A DNA stretch of 64,000 nt, taken from contig NZ_JTIY01000001.1 of assembly GCF_000818175.1 (NCBI RefSeq), positions 6,382,121-6,446,120 on the forward strand, given 5' to 3'. The first letter of the stretch is position 1. Each line of letters begins with the position of its first letter. The position numbers and the translations under genes are program-made. Positions 6,912-15,765 of the stretch are shown here, one piece after another. Below the pieces are notes generated by a model. That model saw nothing but the letters and a program-made list of their open reading frames with translations. It was not told where the DNA came from and did no database searches. The DNA comes from Streptomyces sp. AcH 505. GTDB taxonomy: Bacteria > Actinomycetota > Actinomycetes > Streptomycetales > Streptomycetaceae.

Positions 6912-8618
6912 GTGAGCGGACCGGGACAGGACCGGCGTGATCTGGAAGGTGTCAGCAGACGCCGGGTACTGAGCATGACGGGTGCGGCGGTGGGAATGGC
7001 CGCGGTCGCCGCCTGTTCCGGCGGCGGTACGAACGCCGTACCGAAAGGCGACGTCAAAAGCCTCGAACTGCCGGCGCGGCTGACCCCGAAGCCGGTCGAC
7101 GGGCAGGTGCTCAGCAGCGTCGCCGACGTGCCGGCCGCGTTCACCCGCTACCCCACGCCGTACAGGACCGTCACCGAGAAGCCCGGCAGCGGCGGCACGG
7201 TGACGACGTTCCAGATCACGTACACACCGCCGCCACCGGCGGACAACCGCTGGGCCGACGAACTCGACAAGCGGCTCGGGGTGCAGGTCAAACCGACCCT
7301 GGTCAACCCGGCCGACCTCGCGCAGAAGACCGCGACCGTCATCGCGGGCGGCGACATCCCCGACCTGTTCTACCTCAACACCGCCACCGGACAGGCCCCC
7401 GCAGCGGCGCAGTCGGTGCTCCAGGGCGCCTTCACCGACCTGACCGAATACGTCTCCGGCGACGCGATCCGCGACTACCCCAACCTCGCGCTCTTCCCGT
7501 CGTACGCCTGGAAGAACGCCTCGATCCAGGGCCGTATCTACGGCGTGCCACGGCCGACCCCGCTGCTCCAGAGCGGCATCCCCACCCTGCGGCTGGACTG
7601 GATGCGGAAGCTCGGCATGCGGCAGCAGCCCGCGGACGCCGACGAACTCTTCGCCCTGCTCACCGGATTCACCGGGAGCGACCCCAACGGCAACGGCAAG
7701 AAGGACACCTGGGCGCTGTCGTCGCTCCAGATCTACTGGCAGTCGACCCCGATCCTCAACATGTTCGGCGTCCCCAACAACTGGCGGCTGGAGAAGGACG
7801 GGAGCCTCACCAAGGACGTCGAGACCGACGAGTTCGAGGCCGCCACCGAGTACATCGTCAAACTGTGGAAGGCCGGTGCCTTCCATCCCAACGCCGCCGC
7901 CAACACCTACGACCAGCAGATGGCCCTGTGGAACGCCGGCAAGATCGGCATGTCCGGCGCCGCGCTGAACACCACCTACGTCCGCTCCGTCCCGCAGATC
8001 GCCGGTGTGAAGGACTGGTCAACGGACCTCGGGCCGCTCGTCCCGCCCGGCCACGACGGCGGCGTCGCTTCGCTCTACCAATCGAGCGGCATCTTCGGGA
8101 TGTTCGCCATCCCCGCCAAGGTCGGCAACTCCGGCAAGGGCAAGGAGCGGGTCAAGGAGCTGCTGCGCATCCTCAACTACCTCGGCGCGCCCTTCGGCAG
8201 TGCGGAGAACACCTTCCTCACCTACGGCATCGAGGGGTGGAACTACGACCTCGCGCACGGTGCCCCGGTCAAGTCCACCAACGCGGGCCGCCTCGCCGAG
8301 CTGGCTGGGCAGTACTTCTGCGAGCCGACCGAGACCGTGCTCTACCTGCCAGGGCCGCCCAACAAGTCGGTCACCGCCCAGAAACAGGCCGAGAAGCTCA
8401 TCCCGCGGACCGTCGCCGATCCCACCGTCAACCTGATCTCGCAGTCGTCGGTGTCCAAGGGCCCGGCGCTGCAACAGAACCTGAACGACGCCTTCGTGGG
8501 GATCATCACCGGCCGCAAGCCGGTCAGCGCCCTCAAGGAGCTGCGCAGCCAGTGGGCAGGGCAGGGCGGCGACGCGATCCGCAGGGAGTTCGAGCAGTCC
8601 CTGGCCAAGAGCCGGTAG
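6912..8618 (+). CDS. Extracellular oligosaccharide-binding lipoprotein of an ABC importer
   Basis: A 568-residue binding protein with a twin-arginine lipoprotein signal: SRRRVLSMTGAAVGMAAVAAC, the Cys being the lipidation site, followed by SGGG. Its size and sequence (PDLFYLNTATGQAP, LRLDWMRKLGM, FTGSDPNGNGKKDTWAL) place it in the long LplA/YtcQ-like group of CUT1 oligosaccharide-binding proteins. GTG at 6912 is chosen because GGGAAGAGG lies eight bases upstream; a GTG at 6903 overlaps that ribosome site. It is first in an operon with two permeases and three glycosidases. The ligand is presumably an oligosaccharide produced by the secreted GH26/GH3 enzymes. Confidence 0.9.
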   Translation: MSGPGQDRRDLEGVSRRRVLSMTGAAVGMAAVAACSGGGTNAVPKGDVKSLELPARLTPKPVDGQVLSSVADVPAAFTRYPTPYRTVTEKPGSGGTVTTFQITYTPPPPADNRWADELDKRLGVQVKPTLVNPADLAQKTATVIAGGDIPDLFYLNTATGQAPAAAQSVLQGAFTDLTEYVSGDAIRDYPNLALFPSYAWKNASIQGRIYGVPRPTPLLQSGIPTLRLDWMRKLGMRQQPADADELFALLTGFTGSDPNGNGKKDTWALSSLQIYWQSTPILNMFGVPNNWRLEKDGSLTKDVETDEFEAATEYIVKLWKAGAFHPNAAANTYDQQMALWNAGKIGMSGAALNTTYVRSVPQIAGVKDWSTDLGPLVPPGHDGGVASLYQSSGIFGMFAIPAKVGNSGKGKERVKELLRILNYLGAPFGSAENTFLTYGIEGWNYDLAHGAPVKSTNAGRLAELAGQYFCEPTETVLYLPGPPNKSVTAQKQAEKLIPRTVADPTVNLISQSSVSKGPALQQNLNDAFVGIITGRKPVSALKELRSQWAGQGGDAIRREFEQSLAKSR

Positions 8619-8629
8619 GGCGGCGGACG

Positions 8630-9625
8630 GTGACCGTGCACAGCACCGACCGGCCGGCCCGCGCCACGCCGCCCCGGCCTGCCCCCACCACTGAGCTACC
8701 GGCGAGCCAACCGCCGTCCCGCAGAAGACCGTTGCACAAGCGGATCTGGCGTGAGCGATGGATGTACGTCTTTCTCCTGCCGGGTGTGCTGTTCTTCGTC
8801 GTGTTCGCGTACGTCCCGCTCCTGGGGAACGTCGCCGCCTTCCAGAACTACTCGCCCTTCCTCGGCTTCCAGGGCTCGCCCTGGGTGGGGCTGGGCAACT
8901 TCCAGGCGCTCTTCTCCGATCAGCAGGCTCTCACCGCCATCAGGAACACCCTGGTCATCAGCCTGCTCCAGGTGATCTTCGCCTTCCCCGCGCCGATCGC
9001 GCTCGCCCTGCTGCTCAACAGCCTGGTCTCGCCACGTGTCAAACGGCTGGTCCAGTCGATCGTCTACCTGCCGCACTTCATCGGCTGGGTGATCGTGATC
9101 TCGATCTGGCAGAACGTGCTCGGTGACACCGGCGGTGTCGACCAGCTCTTCTCCCACATCGGGATGAGCACATCGCATCTGATGACCGACGCCGGCACCT
9201 TCAAAGGACTGCTGACGGCGCAGGTGATCTGGAAGGAGACCGGCTGGGGCACGATCATCTTCTTCGCCGCCATCTCCAACATCAACACCGATCTGTACGA
9301 GGCGGCCGTCGTGGACGGCGCTGGACCCTGGCGGCGCACCTGGCACATCACCCTGCCCGGCATCGCCAATGTGATCGCGCTGCTGCTGATCCTGCGGATC
9401 GGCGATGTGCTCTCCGTCGGCTTCGAGCAGATCATCCTCCAGCAGAACGCGGTCGGCAACGACGCGGCCCAGGTCGTCGACACCTTCGTCTACTACAACG
9501 GTGTGCTCGGCGGGAACTGGGGGCTGGCCACCGCCGCCGGCATCTTCAAGGGCGTGGTCGGCACGGCGCTGGTCGTCGCCGCCAACAAGACCGCCAAACG
9601 GTTCGGAACGGCAGGGGTCTTCTAG
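8630..9625 (+). CDS. ABC sugar transporter permease (LplB-like)
   Basis: A 331-residue protein with a long Pro-rich cytoplasmic leader and about six membrane helices, beginning WMYVFLLPGVLFFVVFAYVPLL. The EAA loop that contacts the ATPase is YEAAVVDGAGPWRRTWHITLPG. The start is GTG at 8630, eleven bases after the binding-protein stop; a second in-frame GTG at 8636 is possible. The stop TAG abuts the next permease's ATG, so translation is coupled. Confidence 0.9.
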   Translation: MTVHSTDRPARATPPRPAPTTELPASQPPSRRRPLHKRIWRERWMYVFLLPGVLFFVVFAYVPLLGNVAAFQNYSPFLGFQGSPWVGLGNFQALFSDQQALTAIRNTLVISLLQVIFAFPAPIALALLLNSLVSPRVKRLVQSIVYLPHFIGWVIVISIWQNVLGDTGGVDQLFSHIGMSTSHLMTDAGTFKGLLTAQVIWKETGWGTIIFFAAISNINTDLYEAAVVDGAGPWRRTWHITLPGIANVIALLLILRIGDVLSVGFEQIILQQNAVGNDAAQVVDTFVYYNGVLGGNWGLATAAGIFKGVVGTALVVAANKTAKRFGTAGVF

Positions 9626-10516
9626 ATGAGCAGCAGCAGGACCGAACGCCCGGCGTGGATGGAACAGCCCTCCCCGCTCACGCAGTTGGTGAAGGCCGTG
9701 GTCATCGCGGCCATCGTCACGGTGATGCTCTACCCGTTCCTGTACGTGGTCGCCTCCAGCTTCGCCACCCCCGCCGCCGCCAACTCCGGCGGACTGCTGC
9801 CGACCGCCTTCTCGCTCGACGCCTACCGCAGCATCTTCTCCGGCAACGTGGTGACCCGCGCACTGCTGGTGTCCATCGGGGTGACCGCCGGAGGTACGGC
9901 GCTGTCGGTGCTGTTCACCGTCACCACCGCCTACGGCCTCTCCCGCACCAAGGACGTGCCGGGATCGAAGGTCGCGCTCTACCTGATCCTGGTCACGATG
10001 CTCTTCGGCGCCGGGATCATCCCGCAGTACCTGCTGATCAGGAACCTCGGACTCGTCGACTCCTACTGGTCGTTGATGCTGCCCGGCATGGTCAGCGCCT
10101 TCAACCTCGTCGTCGTGCGCAACTTCTTCATGGAGATCCCGGCCGAACTCATGGAGTCCGCCCGGATCGACGGAGCCGGCGAACTGCGCATCCTGCTGCG
10201 GATCGTCCTGCCGCTCTCCAAGGCGGTGATCGCGGTGATCGCGCTGTTCTACGCCGTCGGCTACTGGAACAACTTCTTCAACGCGATGCTCTACCTCAAC
10301 GACAGCACCAAGTGGCCGATGTCCCAGGTGCTCAACGAGTACGTGCTGCAGGGCGGCCAGCTCTCCACGGTCACCGACGTGCAGCAGGCGAGGCCGCCGT
10401 CGCAGACCGTCCAGATGGCCGTGGTGGTCATCGCCACCGTCCCGATCCTCGCCGTGTACCCCTTCGCGCAGCGGTACTTCACGAAGGGCGTCCTCACCGG
10501 CGCCATCAAGGGCTGA
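9626..10516 (+). CDS. ABC sugar transporter permease (LplC/YtcP-like)
   Basis: A 296-residue inner-membrane protein with about six helices and the EAA motif MESARIDGAGELRILLRIVLPLS. The ATG directly follows the stop of the partner permease. It completes the heterodimeric channel. No ATP-binding subunit is encoded in the operon, so a shared MsiK-type ATPase from elsewhere is expected, as is usual for Streptomyces CUT1 importers. Confidence 0.92.
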   Translation: MSSSRTERPAWMEQPSPLTQLVKAVVIAAIVTVMLYPFLYVVASSFATPAAANSGGLLPTAFSLDAYRSIFSGNVVTRALLVSIGVTAGGTALSVLFTVTTAYGLSRTKDVPGSKVALYLILVTMLFGAGIIPQYLLIRNLGLVDSYWSLMLPGMVSAFNLVVVRNFFMEIPAELMESARIDGAGELRILLRIVLPLSKAVIAVIALFYAVGYWNNFFNAMLYLNDSTKWPMSQVLNEYVLQGGQLSTVTDVQQARPPSQTVQMAVVVIATVPILAVYPFAQRYFTKGVLTGAIKG

Positions 10517-10551
10517 CCGTCCCCCCCCCGTACGAGAAAGGGCCCAGAACG

Positions 10552-11763
10552 ATGAACGACGCATCCACCCCCCGCCCACGTCCCGCATCCGGAACCGCAG
10601 CCGCAGCCGCGTCCGCCGGCCGACCGATCAGCAGGCGCACCGCGCTGGGCCTCGCCGCAGGTGTCTCACTCGCCGCGACCGGCGCACTGGCCGCACCCGC
10701 GCAGGCCGTACCCGCGCGTGCGGCGACCCGTGCGGCGGCCTCGACCGCCGCCCGCGTCGGTGTCCCGCATCTGGGCGTCTACCGCTGGGGAGCCCCCGAC
10801 GCACCCGCCAAGGTCGACGCGTACGCCGACTGGATCGGCGAACCCGACGTGTGGGCGCTGGACTTCATGGCCACCGACACCTGGGACAACATCATGAACC
10901 CCACCTGGGAACTGCCCGTGTGGGGAAAGTGGGTCGGCGCGCGGGCCGGCCGCAACCTCGTCCTGTCCGTACCCATGCTGCCGGGCCCCTGGGACCTCAG
11001 CGGCCCGACCACGGGCACCGGCGCAGGGAAGGCCGTGTCGCTGGCGGCCGGCGCGGCGGGCGACTACGACGGGTACTTCCGTACCCTCGGCGAGTCCCTG
11101 GTCGCCGCCGGACTCGGCAGCGCCTGGCTGCGGATCGGCTGGGAGTTCAACGGCGGCTGGTACGCCTGGCGGGCGTCCTCCGACACCGCGCACTGGGCGA
11201 CCTTCTTCCAGGCCGTCGTGGGATCGATGCGCGGGGTGGCCGGGTCCGACTTCCGCTTCATCTGGAACCCGACCATCGGCTACCAGCAGGTGCCCGCCGA
11301 CCAGCTCTACCCCGGCGACTCCTACGTGGACTTCATCGGCCTCGACGTCTACGACCAGTCGTGGGCGGCCAACACCTACCCGTGGCCCGCCGGTTCGACC
11401 GCCGCGCAGATCGCCGCCGCCCAGCAGACCGCCTGGACGAACGACATCCACGGCGGCGACCACGGCCTGGCCTACTGGAAGACCTACGCCGACAGCCATG
11501 GCAAGTATCTGGTCGTCCCGGAGTGGGGTGTCTGCGACCGCGGCGATACCCACGGCGGCCTGGACAACCCCGCCTTCGTCCAGAACATGCACGACTTCCT
11601 GGTGAGCGCGAACGTCCCCTACGCGTCGTACTTCGACGTCAACGCATCGGACGGCGCACACCAGTTGTCACCCGGTGTCGATCCCAGCGGCAACCCGGTG
11701 ACGACCGAGTTCCCGAACTCCGCCGCGAAGTACCTGGAGCTGTTCAGCGGTACCGGCGCCTGA
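10552..11763 (+). CDS. Secreted glycoside hydrolase, GH26-like (first of a tandem pair)
   Basis: A 403-residue enzyme with a Tat signal (RR at 28-29, SRRTALGLAAGVSLAATGALA, cleavage near AQA). The catalytic domain shows the clan-A pattern of GH26: LRIGWEFNGGWYAW with presumed acid/base Glu198, YPGDSYVDFIGLDVYD, and VVPEWGV with presumed nucleophile Glu324. GH26 members are mostly beta-mannanases, with some beta-1,3-xylanases and lichenases, so the exact bond cleaved is not certain. There is no extra binding domain. GAAAGGGCC precedes the ATG. It lies 35 bp after the permease gene and 26 bp before a second GH26-like gene. Confidence 0.75.
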   Translation: MNDASTPRPRPASGTAAAAASAGRPISRRTALGLAAGVSLAATGALAAPAQAVPARAATRAAASTAARVGVPHLGVYRWGAPDAPAKVDAYADWIGEPDVWALDFMATDTWDNIMNPTWELPVWGKWVGARAGRNLVLSVPMLPGPWDLSGPTTGTGAGKAVSLAAGAAGDYDGYFRTLGESLVAAGLGSAWLRIGWEFNGGWYAWRASSDTAHWATFFQAVVGSMRGVAGSDFRFIWNPTIGYQQVPADQLYPGDSYVDFIGLDVYDQSWAANTYPWPAGSTAAQIAAAQQTAWTNDIHGGDHGLAYWKTYADSHGKYLVVPEWGVCDRGDTHGGLDNPAFVQNMHDFLVSANVPYASYFDVNASDGAHQLSPGVDPSGNPVTTEFPNSAAKYLELFSGTGA

Positions 11764-11789
11764 CCCATCGCTCACCGAAAGGACTGATC

Positions 11790-13355
11790 GTGACGAGATC
11801 GCTCAACCGGCGGCGGTTCATCGCACTGGCCGGCGCGACCACAGGACTCACCGCACTCGCGGGCGTCGTGCCCCCCGCGGCGCTCGCCGCACCGCACACC
11901 GGGCCGCAGGGTCACACCGACGTGCCGGCCCGCAGGATCGGCGTCTACCACTGGGACCGGCAGCCGGGCCAGATCGGCGACTTCGCCGAATGGATCAACA
12001 GCCCGGTGCACTACGCCGAGGACTTCCTGCTCAGGGACAGCTGGGCGTCCCTCACCGGGGCGGAACGGCTGTCGTACTGGCAGGACACGCCATGGGCGGA
12101 CCGTATGGTGTGGGCCGCCTACCCGTTCCCCGACGGCCAGGGCGACCTGGCCCAGGCCGCCGCCGGTACGTACAACACCCACTACGCCGAGCTGGCCGCC
12201 AACCTCGTCCAGGCCGGGATGGGCAACGCGGTCCTCCGCTTCGGCCACGAGTTCAACGGCAACTGGTACCCCTGGTCGCCCCTGAACCATCCCGACGGTG
12301 TGCGGGCGGGGGAGCGCGACTTCGCCGCCGCGTTCCGGCAGTTCGTCACGGCCGTCCGGGCGGTGCACGGCGGGCACTTCACCTTCGTCTGGAACCCCGT
12401 CCCCGGACAGTCCGGCGTCGACCTCGCCGCCTGCTATCCCGGCGACCCGTACGTCGACCTCGTCGGCATCGACATCTACGACCAGGACTGGAACGTCTAC
12501 AGCCCGACCGTCCCGCCGACGGCGCAACTACGCGAACAGGCCTGGCAGGACCTGCGCACCGACCCCAACTGGGGCATCGACAGGATCCAGCGGCTCGCCG
12601 CCGACCACGGCAGGCGACTCGCCGTGCCCGAATGGGGCGTCTGGCAGCAGAACGCCGGGCACGGCGGCAACGACAACGCGTACTTCATCCGGCAGATGTA
12701 CGACTGGCTGAACGCCAACGACGTCGTCTGGAACGTGTACTTCAACGTGTACGCCAGCGACGGCAACCACGACCTGTACGACACCTACCTCTTCCCCGAG
12801 GCGTCCGCCGAGTTCCAGCGGCTCTGGAACCCGTCCGGCCGGCTGCCCCGCCCACGGCGCGTGACGTCGGGCACCGTCCACCCGTCGGGTGCGGCGGGAC
12901 CCACCGCCTTTCCGTCCGGCACCGTCGCACGGGAAGCGCACAACGGCACGTTCACCCAGCCGGCCGGCACCAGGGCCCGGCCGTACGGGAATCCCTGGGC
13001 GAAGGACCGGATGCTCGCCTCGCTGATCCGCTCGGGCGCGCCCGTCGCACCCGCCGTGTCGTACTCCGGCGTGCCGGCCGCAGCCTCCCTCATGCTGCGC
13101 TACCAGACCCCGGTCAACGGCGACATCTACCTGTCCCTCTACATCGACGGCACGAAGGCCGTGGCCCACGTCGAACTACCCGCCGTCGACCGCACCTTGC
13201 CCACCGAGTACGCCATGGTGACCGTACCGGTGGACATTCCGGCCGGTGCGACCGTCACCGTCCAGATCGACCCGGACGACGACCGGACGGTGTCCGCCGG
13301 CATCTGGGAGTACGTGAACCTGGACACCGTCGGCTTCTGTCCCCGCCGCTTCTGA
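11790..13355 (+). CDS. Secreted GH26-like glycoside hydrolase with C-terminal accessory domain
   Basis: A 521-residue protein with a Tat signal (NRRRFIALAGATTGLTALAG). The GH26-like domain spans about 45-345, with LRFGHEFNGNWYPW (presumed acid/base Glu154), YPGDPYVDLVGIDIYD and AVPEWGVW (presumed nucleophile Glu281). A Pro/Gly-rich linker leads to a beta-rich C-terminal domain (about 385-521) likely to bind carbohydrate. It is a diverged paralogue of the preceding gene, sharing the catalytic blocks but not the C-terminal module. The GTG start has GAAAGGA upstream. The pair may act on different parts or lengths of one polysaccharide. Confidence 0.75.
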   Translation: MTRSLNRRRFIALAGATTGLTALAGVVPPAALAAPHTGPQGHTDVPARRIGVYHWDRQPGQIGDFAEWINSPVHYAEDFLLRDSWASLTGAERLSYWQDTPWADRMVWAAYPFPDGQGDLAQAAAGTYNTHYAELAANLVQAGMGNAVLRFGHEFNGNWYPWSPLNHPDGVRAGERDFAAAFRQFVTAVRAVHGGHFTFVWNPVPGQSGVDLAACYPGDPYVDLVGIDIYDQDWNVYSPTVPPTAQLREQAWQDLRTDPNWGIDRIQRLAADHGRRLAVPEWGVWQQNAGHGGNDNAYFIRQMYDWLNANDVVWNVYFNVYASDGNHDLYDTYLFPEASAEFQRLWNPSGRLPRPRRVTSGTVHPSGAAGPTAFPSGTVAREAHNGTFTQPAGTRARPYGNPWAKDRMLASLIRSGAPVAPAVSYSGVPAAASLMLRYQTPVNGDIYLSLYIDGTKAVAHVELPAVDRTLPTEYAMVTVPVDIPAGATVTVQIDPDDDRTVSAGIWEYVNLDTVGFCPRRF

Positions 13356-13387
13356 CCCGCGCGTCCCGACGATCGGAAGGGGCCACC

Positions 13388-15544
13388 GTGCACCTGTTCT
13401 CCGTCCCCTGCGGCGACATGACCGCGCGCTACGACCACGACGAGGCCACCGGCACCGTCGGCTTCACCCTGGCCCCCGCCACCGTTCCCATCAACGCCGC
13501 CACCGGCCTCGCCGCACCCGCCGACGAGCGGCCGCCCGAGGCCGGCACGGCGCCACTGGTGCAGCTCTCGGTCACCGGCGACCGCTCGGTGCACCAGTGG
13601 TCCGAGGGCGTCACCCTGCGCGACCGCTCCACGACCCGTGAACTCGCCCTGACCGGGCACCATAGGGACGTCCACGCGGGCACCACGACCGCGACCGTGG
13701 AACTCGCCACCCCGGACGGGATACGCGCCACGCATGTGCTGCGCTGGCGCGAGGGGGAGCCCTGTGTCGAGATCGAGACCAGCGTCGTCAACGGCACCGA
13801 CCGTCCGCTCACCCTGCAACTCCTCAGCAGCTTCAGCCTGGACGGTGTCGCCGCCGTCGGTCCCGGACGGGACGACCCCGGCGACACCGTCGTCCACCGG
13901 CTGCGCAGCGGCTGGTCGAGCGAGGGACAGCTGGTCAGCCAGACGTTGCGGGAGCTGCATCTGGAGGGCTGGCCACGTGTGGCGCTGGGCGTCGAACGGT
14001 TCGGCCAGCTCGGCACCATGCCGGTACGCGGCTTCGCCCCCAGCGTCGTCGTCGAGGACCGCGCGACGGGCACCGTACGGGGCGTGCAGCTGTGCTGGCC
14101 GGGCTCCTGGCAGATCGAGCTGTTCCGGCACGGGGGCGCGCTGTCCGTCGCCGGAGGGCTGGCCGACGGCGACTTCGGACACTGGCGCAAGGCTCTCGCC
14201 CCCGGCGACAGCTTCACGGCGCCGCGCGCCTGGCTGACCGCAGCGCCCGCCACGACTGCGACGGCCGATACGACCTCGGCGGAATCCAGGCAGTCCGCCG
14301 ACAGCTGCTTTCAGCGACTGGTCGCGATGCAGGACGCTCACAGCCCGCACGACCGCGCCGCCGAACGTGAACTCCCGGCGCAGGTGAACGAGTTCGCCAC
14401 CACCTGGGGCCGGCCCACCCACGACCGGCTGGTGGCCATGGCCGAGCGGCTGGCAGGCACCTGCGTCAAATATCTGGTGGCCGACGCCGGTTGGTACGAC
14501 GGCGGCCACGGCGACTGGACGAAGATCAAGCAGTCGGCCTTCCCCGACGGGCTCGCCGCCACGGCGAAGGCGGTACGCGATCACGGTCTGGTGCTCGGGC
14601 TGTGGGTCGAGGCCGAGACCTGCGACGAGGAGTCCACCGCCTTCTCGCTCACCGAGCACCTCCTCCACCGCGACGGTGTCCCCGTCACCGCGGGACGCCG
14701 CCGCTTCTGGGACCTGCGCCGGCCCGAGACGGCTGAGCTGCTGCTCGGCCGGATCGCCACGCTCGTCACGGACCACGGCATCGGCTATCTGAAGATCGAC
14801 TACAACGAGCCGCTCGGCGCGGGCTGCGACGGCGCCGAGTCCGTCGGCGAGGGGCTGCGCCAACAGGCCGCCGCCGCCCTCGACTTCTACGCCCGGCTGC
14901 GCGAGCGACTGCCGGACGTGGTGATCGAGCACTGCGCGTCCGGCGGCCACCGCCTGGAGCCCGCCACGATGTCCGTCAGCGATGTGACCTCCTTCTCCGA
15001 CGCGATGGAGGGCGACCACCTGCCCATCGTCGCCGCGGACACCAACCGGTTGGTGCCCGGCGCGCGTTCACTCGTCTGGGCCGTCCCACGCACCGGCGAC
15101 AGCGACGCCACGCTCGTCTACAAGCTGGCTTCAGGGCTGCTCGGCAGACTCTGCCTGTCCGGCGACTTCCTCGAACTCGACCCCGGAAAATGGCAGTTGG
15201 TGGCCGACACGCTCGACCTGTACGAGCGGGCGCGCCCCGCGCTCGCGTCGGGCCGCTGGCACCGCTACGGCCCGCCCGTCTCCGGCTACCGCCATCCGGA
15301 GGGGTGGCAGGCGCTCGTCCGGCCGACCCCGGAAGGCGACGGCGTACTCGCGGTGCTGCACGCCTTCGGCAGTCCGCCGACCACCCCGGTCCGGGTGCCC
15401 CTGCCACCGGGCCCCGCCTTCACGCTGGACGCCGCAGTCGCCTCGGGCCCGCCCCCCGAACTCCACGACGGAGCCCTGTACTGGCTACCGCCGGCCCCCT
15501 TCACCGCGACCGCCTGCCGGCTCGTCCGTCCCGCGCGCGGCTGA
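13388..15544 (+). CDS. GH36 alpha-galactosidase, cytoplasmic
   Basis: A 718-residue enzyme without a signal peptide. It has the N-terminal beta-supersandwich of GH36 and a TIM barrel containing WYDGGHGDWT, GLVLGLWVEAE, YLKIDYNEP (nucleophile Asp471), EHCASGGHRLEP and SFSDAMEGDHLP (probable acid/base Asp538). GH36 hydrolyses terminal alpha-1,6-galactosyl groups from raffinose-type sugars or galactomannan oligomers. Being intracellular, it would remove galactose from imported oligosaccharides. GTG at 13388 is preceded by GGAAGGGG. It is the last gene of the operon's contiguous run, 32 bp after the GH26-like gene. Confidence 0.88.
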   Translation: MHLFSVPCGDMTARYDHDEATGTVGFTLAPATVPINAATGLAAPADERPPEAGTAPLVQLSVTGDRSVHQWSEGVTLRDRSTTRELALTGHHRDVHAGTTTATVELATPDGIRATHVLRWREGEPCVEIETSVVNGTDRPLTLQLLSSFSLDGVAAVGPGRDDPGDTVVHRLRSGWSSEGQLVSQTLRELHLEGWPRVALGVERFGQLGTMPVRGFAPSVVVEDRATGTVRGVQLCWPGSWQIELFRHGGALSVAGGLADGDFGHWRKALAPGDSFTAPRAWLTAAPATTATADTTSAESRQSADSCFQRLVAMQDAHSPHDRAAERELPAQVNEFATTWGRPTHDRLVAMAERLAGTCVKYLVADAGWYDGGHGDWTKIKQSAFPDGLAATAKAVRDHGLVLGLWVEAETCDEESTAFSLTEHLLHRDGVPVTAGRRRFWDLRRPETAELLLGRIATLVTDHGIGYLKIDYNEPLGAGCDGAESVGEGLRQQAAAALDFYARLRERLPDVVIEHCASGGHRLEPATMSVSDVTSFSDAMEGDHLPIVAADTNRLVPGARSLVWAVPRTGDSDATLVYKLASGLLGRLCLSGDFLELDPGKWQLVADTLDLYERARPALASGRWHRYGPPVSGYRHPEGWQALVRPTPEGDGVLAVLHAFGSPPTTPVRVPLPPGPAFTLDAAVASGPPPELHDGALYWLPPAPFTATACRLVRPARG

Positions 15545-15570
15545 GCCTGCCCGTCCGTCCGGCACAGGGA

Positions 15571-15616
15571 TTGACAGTGGTCAGTCATTAGAAGAAACTC
15601 CCGAGAGAGCGCTCTC
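15571..15616 (+). promoter_or_regulatory. Promoter and palindromic operator ahead of the GH3 gene
   Basis: TTGACA (15571-15576) is followed 17 bases later by a weak -10 candidate GAAACT (15594-15599). Immediately downstream is the perfect palindrome GAGAGCGCTCTC (15605-15616), centred on GCGC like LacI-family sites such as the CebR box. It differs from the operators at 6713 and 6849, so a second LacI-type regulator may control the GH3 gene separately. The rest of the 220-bp gap shows no other signal. Confidence 0.5.
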
Positions 15617-15765
15617 CGACATTTCTCCGGACCGTGGGAACAGGGTCCGGAGCCACCCACGGCTGCCCGTGACGCCGTTGTCGAGCGCCCGTGCGGGATC
15701 GCGGGGTCAGGTCTCGGCGACGGTCTCACGGGCGGTCAGGCATCACACCGCCCATGGAGATGCAC

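Noticed and set aside
13356-13387. Fusion of the second GH26-like protein and the alpha-galactosidase
   Set aside because: A stop at 13355 and a GGAAGGGG ribosome site before the GTG at 13388 separate them; long frames across the junction are in another phase.
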